NCBI RefSeq assembly: GCF_040655075.1
Contig: NZ_JBFAJC010000027.1
Coordinates: 1 to 64,000 of the forward strand
Length of the DNA stretch: 64,000 nucleotides
Direction of reading: 5' to 3'
Source of the DNA: Actinoallomurus sp040655075
Lineage (GTDB): Bacteria; Actinomycetota; Actinomycetes; Streptosporangiales; Streptosporangiaceae
The translations under genes were made by a program, and so were the position numbers. Under the pieces are notes generated by a model. The model worked only from the letters and a program-made list of their open reading frames with translations. It made no database searches and had not been told where the DNA came from. Position 1 is the stretch's first letter. Every line of letters starts with the position of its first letter. Shown here piece after piece: positions 16,838 to 24,938 of this stretch.

Positions 16838-18169
16838 GTGTTCGAGTCCGTATTGGTGGTGAACCGTGGCGAGATCGCCCGTCGGGTGATCCGCACCGTG
16901 CGCGCCCTCGGGATCAAGGCCATCGCGGTCTACTCGGAGGCCGACACCGATCTGCCGTACGTCGACGAGGCGGACGAGGCGATCCTCATCGGCCCGGCCC
17001 AGCCGACGCAGAGCTACCTCGACATCGACGCGGTGATGGAGGCGGCCAAGCGCACCAACGCGCAGGCGATTCACCCCGGATACGGCTTCCTGGCCGAGAA
17101 CGCCGGCTTCGCCGAGCGGGTCATCACCGAGGGATTGATCTGGATCGGCCCGCCGCCCGAGGCGATCACCGCGATGGGCGACAAGATCAACGCGCGGAAC
17201 CTCATGGAGGAGGCGGGCGTGCCCGTCGCCACCGGCACCCGCGAACCCGTCCCCGACGCCGACGCGGCGGTGGCCGCGGGCATCGGCTACCCCGTCATGG
17301 TCAAGGCGGCCGGCGGGGGCGGCGGCATCGGCATGAGCGTCGCCCACGACGAGGCGGAGCTGCGCAAGGCGTACGAGACGGCCCGCACCCGCGCCGAGCG
17401 GTTCTTCGGCAACCCGGACATCCTCCTGGAGCGCTACATCGAACGCGCCCGCCACGTCGAGGTGCAGATCCTCGGCCTGGCCGACGGCACCGTCGTCGCC
17501 CTGGGCGAGCGTGACTGCTCCGTCCAGCGCCGCCACCAGAAGGTCGTCGAAGAGACCCCGTCGCCCGGCGTGGGCCCCGAACTGCGCGCCCGCATGCTCG
17601 CCGCCGCCGTACGCGCCGGTGAGGCCGTCGGCTACCGCGGTGCCGGCACGGTCGAGTGCCTGGTCGACCCGGTCGCACAGGATTTCGTCTTCCTGGAGAT
17701 GAACACCCGCCTCCAGGTCGAGCACCCGATCACCGAGCTCGTCACCGGCCTGGACCTCGTCGAACAGCAGCTGCTGATCGCGGCTGGCGAGCCGGTCTCC
17801 TTCACCGCCGTCGAGCCCCGCGGGCACGCCATCGAGTTCCGCGTGTACGCCGAGGATCCCAAGCGCTTCCTGCCCAGCCCGGGCCAGATCACCGTATGGG
17901 AGGAGCCGTCCGGCGACGTTGTCCGCGTCGACTCCGGCTACCGCGCGGGCAACAAGGTCACGCCGTTCTACGACCCGCTGCTGGCGAAGCTGTGCGTGTA
18001 CGGCCCGGACCGAGCCGAGGCCCTCACCGCCGCCCGCCGCGCGGTCGAGGAGTTCCGCGTCGAGGGCCTCAAGACCAACCTGCCGTTCTTCACCGAGCTG
18101 CTGGAAGACTCGGACTTCGTCTCCGGCGAGTACGACACCGGCCTCGTGGACCGGATGCGGGCCCGGTGA
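16838..18169 (+). CDS. accC: Biotin carboxylase subunit (acetyl/propionyl-CoA carboxylase)
   Basis: A 443-residue biotin carboxylase, typical AccC size. ATP-grasp features are complete: KAAGGGGGIGMSV glycine loop, ERYIERARHVEVQILG, CSVQRRHQK and EMNTRLQVEHPITELVTGLD. It carboxylates biotin on a carrier protein with ATP and bicarbonate. A separate small biotin carrier gene follows 103 bases later. Many actinomycetes instead fuse the two domains, so this is the split arrangement. Start GTG 16838 has AGGAGG upstream. Confidence 0.93.
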   Translation: MFESVLVVNRGEIARRVIRTVRALGIKAIAVYSEADTDLPYVDEADEAILIGPAQPTQSYLDIDAVMEAAKRTNAQAIHPGYGFLAENAGFAERVITEGLIWIGPPPEAITAMGDKINARNLMEEAGVPVATGTREPVPDADAAVAAGIGYPVMVKAAGGGGGIGMSVAHDEAELRKAYETARTRAERFFGNPDILLERYIERARHVEVQILGLADGTVVALGERDCSVQRRHQKVVEETPSPGVGPELRARMLAAAVRAGEAVGYRGAGTVECLVDPVAQDFVFLEMNTRLQVEHPITELVTGLDLVEQQLLIAAGEPVSFTAVEPRGHAIEFRVYAEDPKRFLPSPGQITVWEEPSGDVVRVDSGYRAGNKVTPFYDPLLAKLCVYGPDRAEALTAARRAVEEFRVEGLKTNLPFFTELLEDSDFVSGEYDTGLVDRMRAR

Positions 18170-18272
18170 TGGACGGCCGACGTACGGCACGCTGCGATGA
18201 TGCGTGACCGGAACCTTCACACTGATCGAAACGCGCGCCGGCCGACGTCGGCGTCTGAGGAGAGGAGCCGCA

Positions 18273-18485
18273 GTGGCTGAGGTCCGCGCGGAAATGGTGG
18301 CGAACGTGTGGAAGGTGCTCGTCAACGAGGGCGACCAGGTCGAGGACGGCGACACCCTCGTCATCCTGGAGTCGATGAAGATGGAGATCCCGGTGCTCAC
18401 CGAGGACTCCGGCACCATCACGAGCCTCAAGGTCGCCGAGGGCGACGTCATCCAGGAAGGCCACCTCATCGCCGTCATCGAGTAG
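18273..18485 (+). CDS. Biotin carboxyl carrier / biotinyl-lipoyl domain protein
   Basis: A 70-residue single biotinyl domain. The attachment Lys36 is in ESMKMEIPV, and the domain ends with the usual GDVIQEGHLIAVIE half. It has the size of the stand-alone carriers described in actinobacteria. The start GTG 18273 follows AGGAGAGGAG, and the frame continues upstream without support. It is likely the partner of the carboxylase encoded just upstream. Confidence 0.9.
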   Translation: MAEVRAEMVANVWKVLVNEGDQVEDGDTLVILESMKMEIPVLTEDSGTITSLKVAEGDVIQEGHLIAVIE

Positions 18486-18543
18486 GCGAGCAGCGAGCCT
18501 GGTCGGCCGTCGCCGAGTCATCGTGTGGGACCGCCCCGACGTC

Positions 18544-19266
18544 TCATGATGTGGTCCGCCTTGCCGAGCGCTCCGCCGGCGGCCGCCGTGGCGAGGGTGG
18601 TCGTGGACCTGGCCGCTGGGAGATGACAGCCAGGACGGTGCTGGTCCGCTCGATCCATGCGGCGGCGTGCTGGCAGATGGCGGTCGCCACGAACAGGAGG
18701 TCGGCGTGGTCGGCCACCAGGTCGCGGCGATGGATCGGCTCGTGATGGGCCAGCCGATTCCGGAGGAGATGGAGTCGAGCGACCCGGTCGGCGACCTCAC
18801 GGCGTCTTTGCGGCCGTAGCTCGGGAAAAGCGTGCCGAAGCGCAGGTGTCCAGAGACTCTGCTCGTACCGTGAGGTCAGGAGGTAGCGCCAGAATCCGAA
18901 GCTCAGCTGGGATACAACGCGTCCCGGCGTGATCGGACGCCTCCGCACGGAGACTCGCCGACGGGCCTCGTAGATGTCGTGCTGTCCACGATCATCAAGC
19001 AAGTCCTGCGGGTCGTCATACCACTCGCCGGGGAGCCGTCGAGCGGTGTGCCATGTGGTCAGCTCACGGTGTAGGGCGTTGCGCAGTACCACCTCGAATC
19101 CCTGCAGAGATGCGAAGAACGCAGCGCTTGCGGCGGTGTTCCATTCATACAGAGCGATCGCTTCAGCATCGTTTCCTTGGGCTACGGCATCGTAGGAGGC
19201 AAGCCGTTCCCGAGTAAGGCGGGCACGAAGCGTGTTCAGATGAATGGGACTGGTGACGTCGACCAC
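18544..19266 (-). CDS. Abi-like HEPN protein
   Basis: A 240-residue protein of the Abi_2/Abi-like family. The conserved N-terminal helical region has FASLQGFEVVLRNALHREL. The HEPN catalytic-type motif RNRLAHHEPI (R-x4-H) lies at about residues 175-184, after LSFGFWRYLLTSRYEQSLW. Family members are linked to abortive infection or RNA cleavage. The C-terminal 30 residues are Pro/Arg-rich. Start GTG 19266 has AAGGA 11 bases upstream; a longer frame reaches 19317 but runs into a duplicated hairpin. No toxin-antitoxin partner is adjacent. Confidence 0.78.
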   Translation of the reverse strand: MVDVTSPIHLNTLRARLTRERLASYDAVAQGNDAEAIALYEWNTAASAAFFASLQGFEVVLRNALHRELTTWHTARRLPGEWYDDPQDLLDDRGQHDIYEARRRVSVRRRPITPGRVVSQLSFGFWRYLLTSRYEQSLWTPALRHAFPELRPQRRREVADRVARLHLLRNRLAHHEPIHRRDLVADHADLLFVATAICQHAAAWIERTSTVLAVISQRPGPRPPSPRRPPAERSARRTTS

Positions 19267-19287
19267 GATCTCGGCTATCCTTGGACG

Positions 19288-19336
19288 TGAAGACCCCGGA
19301 TGGCCTCTGCATTGCATGCCACCGGGGTTACTGTTT
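19288..19336. repeat. Duplicated hairpin, copy 1
   Basis: About 49 bases starting TGAAGACCCCGGATGGCC and ending CCGGGGTTACTGTTT; CCCCGG pairs with CCGGGG. The same element recurs at 19394-19443 in the same orientation with a few substitutions. It sits just upstream of the Abi-like start. Confidence 0.75.
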
Positions 19337-19393
19337 GTGTCATCAATCTATTACCTACAGTGACAGCTTGGTGGCGCAATCATTAGACTGAGC

Positions 19394-19443
19394 TGAACAC
19401 CCCGGACGGCCTCCGCCATGTACGCCGCCGGGGTTACTGCTTT
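19394..19443. repeat. Duplicated hairpin, copy 2
   Basis: Second copy of the 19288-19336 element, 106 bases away: TGAACACCCCGGACGGCC through CCGGGGTTACTGCTTT. On the minus strand it lies 13 bases after the GNAT stop codon and could terminate that gene. Confidence 0.75.
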
Positions 19444-19456
19444 CTGGGTCTGCTGG

Positions 19457-20008
19457 TCAGAGCGCCAGGGCGTAGGTCAGGAGGTCGACGCCTTTGGCGG
19501 GGCTCCAGTCGCGGTCCGGGGTGCGGACGAAGCCGAGGCGGCGGTAGATGCGGTGGGCCGCGTGCATGACCGGCTCTGTCGAGAGCCGGAGGGTGGTGCA
19601 GCCGTCCTCGCGGGCGCGGTCGACGCAGAGGCTGACCAGCGCTTCGCCGAGGCCGCGTCCGCGGGCCATGGGGCTGACCGCGAGCATCCGGAACTCCGCC
19701 TCGCCCGGCCCGGCCAGCTGGGCGAAAGGGCTGCCGTACGGGCAGTAGGTCACGGTGCCGATGGGCTCGCCATCCTGAACCGCGACGATGAGCTCCGCTT
19801 CGCGGAACCGTGACGCGGCGTTGCGGAGGTGAGAACTGTAGCTGCCGTTCGGGCTGATGTACGCGGCGGCGACGTAGACGGCCGCGGTGAGTTCGCCGAT
19901 CGCGCGCAGCTCCTCGGGGCGGGCGACACGGATCTCGATGTCGTCCGGTATCCCCCGGGAGGGCGGTCGCCCCGGCGTACCGATCGCCGGAGGCGTGTCC
20001 TGGCTCAC
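19457..20008 (-). CDS. GNAT family N-acetyltransferase
   Basis: A 183-residue GNAT with the acetyl-CoA loop ARGRGLGEALV (R/QxxGxG/A motif) and the later HRIYRRLGFVRTPDRDW motif. Substrate unknown. Downstream is the second hairpin copy; upstream is the terminator of the symporter operon. Confidence 0.85.
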   Translation of the reverse strand: MSQDTPPAIGTPGRPPSRGIPDDIEIRVARPEELRAIGELTAAVYVAAAYISPNGSYSSHLRNAASRFREAELIVAVQDGEPIGTVTYCPYGSPFAQLAGPGEAEFRMLAVSPMARGRGLGEALVSLCVDRAREDGCTTLRLSTEPVMHAAHRIYRRLGFVRTPDRDWSPAKGVDLLTYALAL

Positions 20009-20045
20009 GGAGGAAGCTTAGAACACCCCAAAAAGGACGAAGCCT

Positions 20046-20080
20046 GCGGTGGCCTCCCAGGTCGAACGGGAGGCCACCGC
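20046..20080 (-). terminator. Terminator of the symporter operon
   Basis: Perfect 13-bp arms GCGGTGGCCTCCC and GGGAGGCCACCGC with a 9-base loop, 8 bases after the symporter stop on the minus strand. Confidence 0.75.
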
Positions 20081-20087
20081 GGGGCGG

Positions 20088-21707
20088 TCAGCCGGTGGTG
20101 AGCTCGGGGATGTCCTGGGCTCGCGGGTCGTCCGCGTCGGCGAGGAAGTCCGAGGGGCTGGTCTCGTCGGTGCCGTCGGGGACCTTCAGCGCCTTCAGCA
20201 GGCCGGTGAGGACGACCACGACGAGCATGTTGATCACGAAGGCGGTCAGTGCGATGTACCCGGTGTGGCCGATGAACGGGATGTTCGCGATCGACTGCCC
20301 GAAGTGCTTCTGCGTCGGGGACGACTGGTCGTACGCGGTGACGGTGCCGTACACCATGGCCACGGCCCAGCCGGCGAGCAACGCCCAGCGGTGGAACCAC
20401 CGGGTGAACAGTCCCAGCGCGAGCGCCGGGAAGGTCTGCACGATCCAGATGCCTCCGAGCAACTGCAGGTTGATCGCGAGGGACTTGTCGAAGGCCAGGA
20501 CGAAGATCAGTGCTCCTATCTTGACCAGCAGGGACGTGAACTGCGACACCCGCGTCTCCTCCGCCGGCGACGCCTCCGGCCGGAAGAACGCCTTGTAGAC
20601 GTTGCGGGTGAAGAGGTTCGAGGCCGCGATCGACATGATCGCCGCCGGGACGAGGGCGCCGACGCCGATCGCGGCGAAGGCGACGCCGGTGAACCAGCTG
20701 GGGAAGACGTGGTCGAAGAGCGTCGGGACGGCGAGCTGCGGGTTCTTGGCGGCCTTGACGGCGGCGGCGACGTCGGGCTTGGCCAGGGCCATGTAGCCGA
20801 GGAGGGCGAGCAGGCCGAGCAGCAGCGAGTAGGCGGGGAGCAGTGCGGCGTTGCGTTTGATCACGTCGCGGCGGCCGGCGGCGAGCGCTCCCGTCACCGT
20901 GTGCGGGTAGATGAACAGCGCGAGCGAGGATCCCAGTGCGAGCGTCCCGTACGCCCAGTGGTTCAGGTCGCCGGTGATGATCGAGCCGGTCGGCTTGTGG
21001 GTGACCGGGTTGGTCTTGGTGAGGGCCGCCTGCGCGGTGTCGAAGATGTGGCCCCAGCCACCGAGCTTCGTCGGGATGTAGAGGACCGCCACGATGATCA
21101 CGAGGTAGATCAGCGTGTCCTTGACGAAGGAGATGAGCGCGGGGGCGCGCAGGCCGGAGGTGTAGGTGTAGGCGGCCAGGAGGGCGAAGGCGATGAACAG
21201 CGGCAGATCCCTGGCCAGGCCGGAGCCCTTCACGCCCATGACGGTGAGGACCGCCTGGATGCCCACGAGTTGCAGGGCGATGTAGGGCATCATCGCCAGG
21301 ATGCCGGTGACCGCGACGGCCAGGCCGAGCGCCTTGGAACCGAAGCGGCCCCGGACGAAGTCGGCGGGCGTGACGTATCCGTGGACGTGCGACACCGACC
21401 ACAGGCGAGGGCCGATGAGGAACACGATCGGATACGCGATCGCCGCGTAGGGCAGCGCCCAGAATCCCATGGCCCCGCCGGCGAAGACGGCGGCCGGCAC
21501 CGCGATGAAGGTGTACGCGGTGTAGAGGTCGCCGCCGAGGAGGAACCAGGTCACGAAGGTGCCGAAGCTGCGCCCGCCGAGGCCCCACTCGTCCAGGTGC
21601 AGGATGGTCTGGCCGCGCCGCCAGCGTGCGGCGGCGAAGCCGACCACGGTGACCAGGGCGACGAAGAAGACGAAGACGCCGAGTTCGATGCCGTTGACGT
21701 TGTCCAT
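20088..21707 (-). CDS. Sodium:solute symporter (monocarboxylate-uptake type)
   Basis: A 539-residue transporter with about 13 membrane helices, typical SSS family. Family features include FVTWFLLGGDLYTAYTF in the early helices and a PADFVRGRFGSKALG motif. It resembles the MctP monocarboxylate permease group that takes up lactate, pyruvate or propionate. Its small DUF3311 partner starts the operon, 7 bases upstream, an arrangement typical of this subfamily. Confidence 0.85.
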   Translation of the reverse strand: MDNVNGIELGVFVFFVALVTVVGFAAARWRRGQTILHLDEWGLGGRSFGTFVTWFLLGGDLYTAYTFIAVPAAVFAGGAMGFWALPYAAIAYPIVFLIGPRLWSVSHVHGYVTPADFVRGRFGSKALGLAVAVTGILAMMPYIALQLVGIQAVLTVMGVKGSGLARDLPLFIAFALLAAYTYTSGLRAPALISFVKDTLIYLVIIVAVLYIPTKLGGWGHIFDTAQAALTKTNPVTHKPTGSIITGDLNHWAYGTLALGSSLALFIYPHTVTGALAAGRRDVIKRNAALLPAYSLLLGLLALLGYMALAKPDVAAAVKAAKNPQLAVPTLFDHVFPSWFTGVAFAAIGVGALVPAAIMSIAASNLFTRNVYKAFFRPEASPAEETRVSQFTSLLVKIGALIFVLAFDKSLAINLQLLGGIWIVQTFPALALGLFTRWFHRWALLAGWAVAMVYGTVTAYDQSSPTQKHFGQSIANIPFIGHTGYIALTAFVINMLVVVVLTGLLKALKVPDGTDETSPSDFLADADDPRAQDIPELTTG

Positions 21708-21714
21708 GGGAGCC

Positions 21715-21981
21715 TCACTCGCCCTTCTCGTCGGCCTGGTCGCCGCGGGCCGGCGTCCGGCCGCCGCCGCTGCGGGTGAGCGCGTAGGCGATGCCGATGA
21801 AGACCGCGGTGAGGATCACCCAGAGCAGTTGCCACCAGTAGAAGAAGGGGAAGCCGGCGAGCCGGGGCTTGATCTTCGCGTAGCTCGGGACGGCGAGGTA
21901 GATCACGAACGGCGCGATGAGGAGGACGGCGACCACGGCCCGTACGACGGGTCGGGTCGATTGCGCAGCTTTGTGCGGCAT
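21715..21981 (-). CDS. DUF3311 family small membrane protein
   Basis: An 88-residue protein with two membrane helices and the DUF3311 pattern (FPFFYWWQLLWVILTAVFIG). DUF3311 proteins are accessory partners of SSS permeases, and the permease gene follows 7 bases downstream. Start ATG 21981 with GAAAGGG upstream. The leader holds a palindrome at 21994-22008. Confidence 0.85.
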   Translation of the reverse strand: MPHKAAQSTRPVVRAVVAVLLIAPFVIYLAVPSYAKIKPRLAGFPFFYWWQLLWVILTAVFIGIAYALTRSGGGRTPARGDQADEKGE

Positions 21982-21993
21982 GTGGGGCCCTTT

Positions 21994-22008
21994 CGAAACA
22001 AAGTTTCG
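21994..22008. promoter_or_regulatory. Palindromic candidate operator of the DUF3311-symporter operon
   Basis: Perfect inverted repeat CGAAAC-AAA-GTTTCG, 13 bases before the DUF3311 start. The form suits a dimeric repressor (for example IclR or GntR type), but no such gene is adjacent. Role is inference. Confidence 0.5.
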
Positions 22009-22096
22009 CTGGTGGCCACTGTGAACGCGCACGGTCACGTTCTGATCTCGGCATGACGCCTATTAGTAACGAAACGGTAACGCCGGGAACATCGCA

Positions 22097-22780
22097 CTAA
22101 CCCGATCGGCTCGGTTTCACGCGGGGCCGCGCCGTTTTGACGGGGTGGCCATCAGAGCCGATGACGGGGGGCGGCTGCTTCACGCGGGCGGAGTCGGCCG
22201 CCCCCGGTGTCTCCTTCGCGAAGGGCCAGTCCGGCGTCGGCGTCGGCGTCTCGTCCGAGACGGGCGGCAGGCCGTTCGCCCCCGATTGCGGGTCCGCCCC
22301 AGGGCATATGTTCGCCCCGGCCGCGAGCTTCTGCTTCAGGTCCGCCTGGAACTGGCCCGGGTCTCCGGGCATCCTCACGATCGGTGCGCCGGGCAGGAGG
22401 AGCGCCGTGCAATAGACCTGGAAGTACCCGGGCATCGCCTGCTTCGCGAAGGCCGTGGACTCGACGAACACGGCCCTCGATCCGATCACGCGGATGGTCA
22501 TGTCCGGCGTCAGCTCCGTGCGCAGGCCGCGTTCGCGTTCCTGGGCGGTCGGGCCGGCGAGGAGTGCGTCGAACACCGCCTGGGTGTCCCAGGGGGCCAC
22601 CGTCCGCGTCACAGGCGTCGGTCTGCCGTCCAGCAGGAAGTACACCTGCGCGTGCGGCAGCGAGGTGGCGGTCGCCTTGGGAGCCTCTCCGGCGTTCACC
22701 ACGCCGGTCGGGCGTACTCCGCAGCCGGCCAGAGCGCACAGCGCCGCTCCCAGCGCGACCGTGCGCAGACCCCGGGTCAT
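22097..22780 (-). CDS. Lipoprotein of a two-component operon (GerMN-like)
   Basis: A 227-residue protein with a lipobox, LCALAGC (Cys about 20), so it is likely anchored outside the membrane. A GerMN-like central domain follows (PHAQVYFLLDGRPTPVTRTV, then a VFDALLAGPTAQER motif). The C-terminus is Pro/Thr-rich. Its ATG overlaps the stop of the histidine kinase gene by four bases. The order regulator-kinase-lipoprotein recalls the mtrA-mtrB-lpqB and cseB-cseC-cseA groups, where the lipoprotein tunes the sensor. Confidence 0.8.
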   Translation of the reverse strand: MTRGLRTVALGAALCALAGCGVRPTGVVNAGEAPKATATSLPHAQVYFLLDGRPTPVTRTVAPWDTQAVFDALLAGPTAQERERGLRTELTPDMTIRVIGSRAVFVESTAFAKQAMPGYFQVYCTALLLPGAPIVRMPGDPGQFQADLKQKLAAGANICPGADPQSGANGLPPVSDETPTPTPDWPFAKETPGAADSARVKQPPPVIGSDGHPVKTARPRVKPSRSG

Positions 22781-24147
22781 GCCGGGATCCGGACGATGAA
22801 CACCGCGCCGCCGCCCGGCGCGTTCGTGGCCTCGATGGTGCCGCCGTGCAGGGCGGCGTTGGCCTGGGCGATCGACAGGCCGAGCCCGGTGCCTTTGCCC
22901 GCCGGCCGCGCCGGGTCCGCCTTGAAGAAACGGTCGAAGACGTACGGCAGCACGTCGTCGGGGATGCCGGGGCCGTGGTCGATCACGCGTACCTCCAGTC
23001 CGGGCCGGCCAGTGATGCGGACGGGCGGCGCGCCGTGTCGCAGCGCGTTGGCCACGAGGTTCGCGATGATCACGTCGAACCGCCGGGGGTCGAGGCGTAC
23101 GCGCATGCCGGGCGGGATCTCGATGACGACCTGGTCGCTCCAGCCGCGTGTGGTGACGCACTCGCGGACGAGCTCGGCGAGCGGCACGTCGTCCAGGGTG
23201 AGGTCGGCGGTTCCGGCGTCCATCCGGCTGATCTCGAGGAGGTCCTCCACGAGTGCGCCCAGGCGGCGGGTCTGGTCGGCCACCAGCCGGGCCGCCGTGC
23301 CGGTGTCGGACGGGAGCCGGGCCGTGTCCTCCTCGAGCAGGCCGGTGACCGCGGTCATCGCGGCGATCGGGGTGCGCAGCTCATGCGAGACGTCGGCCGC
23401 GAACCGCCGCGCGGTCGCCTCGAGGCGGCGCAGCTCGCGCACGGTGTCCTCGAGGGAGGCCGCGCTCTCGTTGAAGATGCGCGCGACGTCGGCCAGTTCG
23501 TCGCGGCCGCGCACGCGGACGCGGGCGCCCAGGTCTCCCGCGCCGAGCGACCGGGCGGCCCGGGCCAGCCGGCGCAGGGGCCGCAGGACGCTGCGCCCGA
23601 GCAGTGCCGCGAGCACCACGGCCAGGACGATCGTCAGCGCCCCCGCGCGTGTCAGCGCGCTCTGGATGCGGTGCAGGTCGGCGTTCTCCTTGGCCAGCGA
23701 GGCGAACACGACGACGGTCAGCGGCAGGGGCCCGCCGCCGCGGGCCTGCATGCGCGTGCCGACGACCAGCCACGGAGTCCCGTGGAGGACGACCCGCTGG
23801 AAGTACAGCCCTTTGGTCACGTGGGTCGCCAGGCCGACGGGGACGTCGCTCAGGCCGAACTCGCCCGTGGCGATCACCGTCGTCCCGTCGGTGACGACGA
23901 CGTACCGGTCGGGGCGGACCAGCGCGGCGGCCACGTCCCGCAGGGTCTTCTCCGGTACCGGAGCGGTCAGGTCGCCGGGCACGTTGTGGGCGAGGGTCTC
24001 CCGCGTGTCGACGAGCACGGCGTCCTGGGCGCGCTGCAGGACGGCCCGGCGGACGAAGACGTAGCCGATGCCGGCCACGAGTGTGGTCGAGGCGAGACAC
24101 GCGGCGACGAACGCGACGAACAGGCGCCCGCGCAGTCCGCTGATCAC
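22777..24147 (-). CDS. Sensor histidine kinase
   Basis: A 456-residue kinase. It has two membrane helices flanking an extracytoplasmic sensor (about residues 10-180), a HAMP segment (about 185-235), a HisKA H-box DVSHELRTPIAAM and a HATPase domain with the N and G boxes (ANLVANALRHG, DHGPGIP, GTGLGLSIAQAN). Start GTG 24147 overlaps the response regulator stop codon (GTGA). It resembles CseC/AfsQ2-type envelope-stress sensors. Confidence 0.92.
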   Translation of the reverse strand: MISGLRGRLFVAFVAACLASTTLVAGIGYVFVRRAVLQRAQDAVLVDTRETLAHNVPGDLTAPVPEKTLRDVAAALVRPDRYVVVTDGTTVIATGEFGLSDVPVGLATHVTKGLYFQRVVLHGTPWLVVGTRMQARGGGPLPLTVVVFASLAKENADLHRIQSALTRAGALTIVLAVVLAALLGRSVLRPLRRLARAARSLGAGDLGARVRVRGRDELADVARIFNESAASLEDTVRELRRLEATARRFAADVSHELRTPIAAMTAVTGLLEEDTARLPSDTGTAARLVADQTRRLGALVEDLLEISRMDAGTADLTLDDVPLAELVRECVTTRGWSDQVVIEIPPGMRVRLDPRRFDVIIANLVANALRHGAPPVRITGRPGLEVRVIDHGPGIPDDVLPYVFDRFFKADPARPAGKGTGLGLSIAQANAALHGGTIEATNAPGGGAVFIVRIPA

Positions 24148-24818
24148 GGTGCCGCGAACCGGTAGCCGAAGCCTCGCACCGTCTGGATCAGCGTCGGCGC
24201 GGCAGAGTCCGGCTCGATCTTGGCGCGCAGTCGCTGCACGCAGGCGTCCACCAGCCGCGAGTCCCCGGCGTAGCCGTGGTCCCACACCTCCCGCAGCAGG
24301 TGCCCGCGGGTCAGCGCCTGCCCGGGATGACGGGTCAGCTCCAGCAGCAGCCGTAGTTCGGTCGGGGTGAGGTGCACGTCCACGCCGGCCCTCGTGACGC
24401 GCAGCGCCGCCCGGTCGATGACCAGGTCGCCGAACGTGGACCGGATCATCGGGCTGTTCTCCGCGCGGCGCAGGACCGCGCGGATCCGCGCGTCCAGCAC
24501 GGCGGGTTCGACCGGCTTGACCACGTAGTCGTCGGCGCCCGCCTCCAGCCCGACCACCACGTCCAGGCTCTCCCCGCGCGCGGTCAGCAGGATGATCGGG
24601 ATCTGGTCGGCCTTGCGGAGGCGACGGCACACCTCCACCCCGTCGAGCCCGGGCAGCATGACGTCCAGCACCACGATCTCCGGGCGGCGCGCCCGTGCGT
24701 ACTCCAGCGCCTCCTCACCCGTCGTCCGGGCGGTGACCGAGTGCCCCTGGCGGCTCAGGGCCAGTTCCAGACCCGTACGCACCGACGGATCGTCCTCGAC
24801 GAGCAAGATCGCTACCAC
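24144..24818 (-). CDS. OmpR/PhoB family response regulator
   Basis: A 224-residue regulator. The receiver domain has the phosphoacceptor Asp in EIVVLDVMLPG and the conserved Lys in VVKPVEP; the winged helix ends in TVRGFGYRF. It is similar to the CseB/AfsQ1 group. It is the first gene of the three-gene operon with kinase and lipoprotein. Start GTG 24818. Confidence 0.93.
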   Translation of the reverse strand: MVAILLVEDDPSVRTGLELALSRQGHSVTARTTGEEALEYARARRPEIVVLDVMLPGLDGVEVCRRLRKADQIPIILLTARGESLDVVVGLEAGADDYVVKPVEPAVLDARIRAVLRRAENSPMIRSTFGDLVIDRAALRVTRAGVDVHLTPTELRLLLELTRHPGQALTRGHLLREVWDHGYAGDSRLVDACVQRLRAKIEPDSAAPTLIQTVRGFGYRFAAP

Positions 24819-24938
24819 GCGCCCATTATCGAGTTACCGGCCCGGCAGCGTGCTCCTGTCACGGAATCAAGACATTTTCCGGGAAGTGAGACGGCACCCC
24901 GACAGCTTGATGATCTTCCGTGACCAGGGTTGTCAGAC

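Noticed and set aside
16604..18478. Long minus-strand frame over the biotin carboxylase
   Set aside because: Antisense shadow of accC; no motif, and the plus-strand protein has a full ATP-grasp domain.
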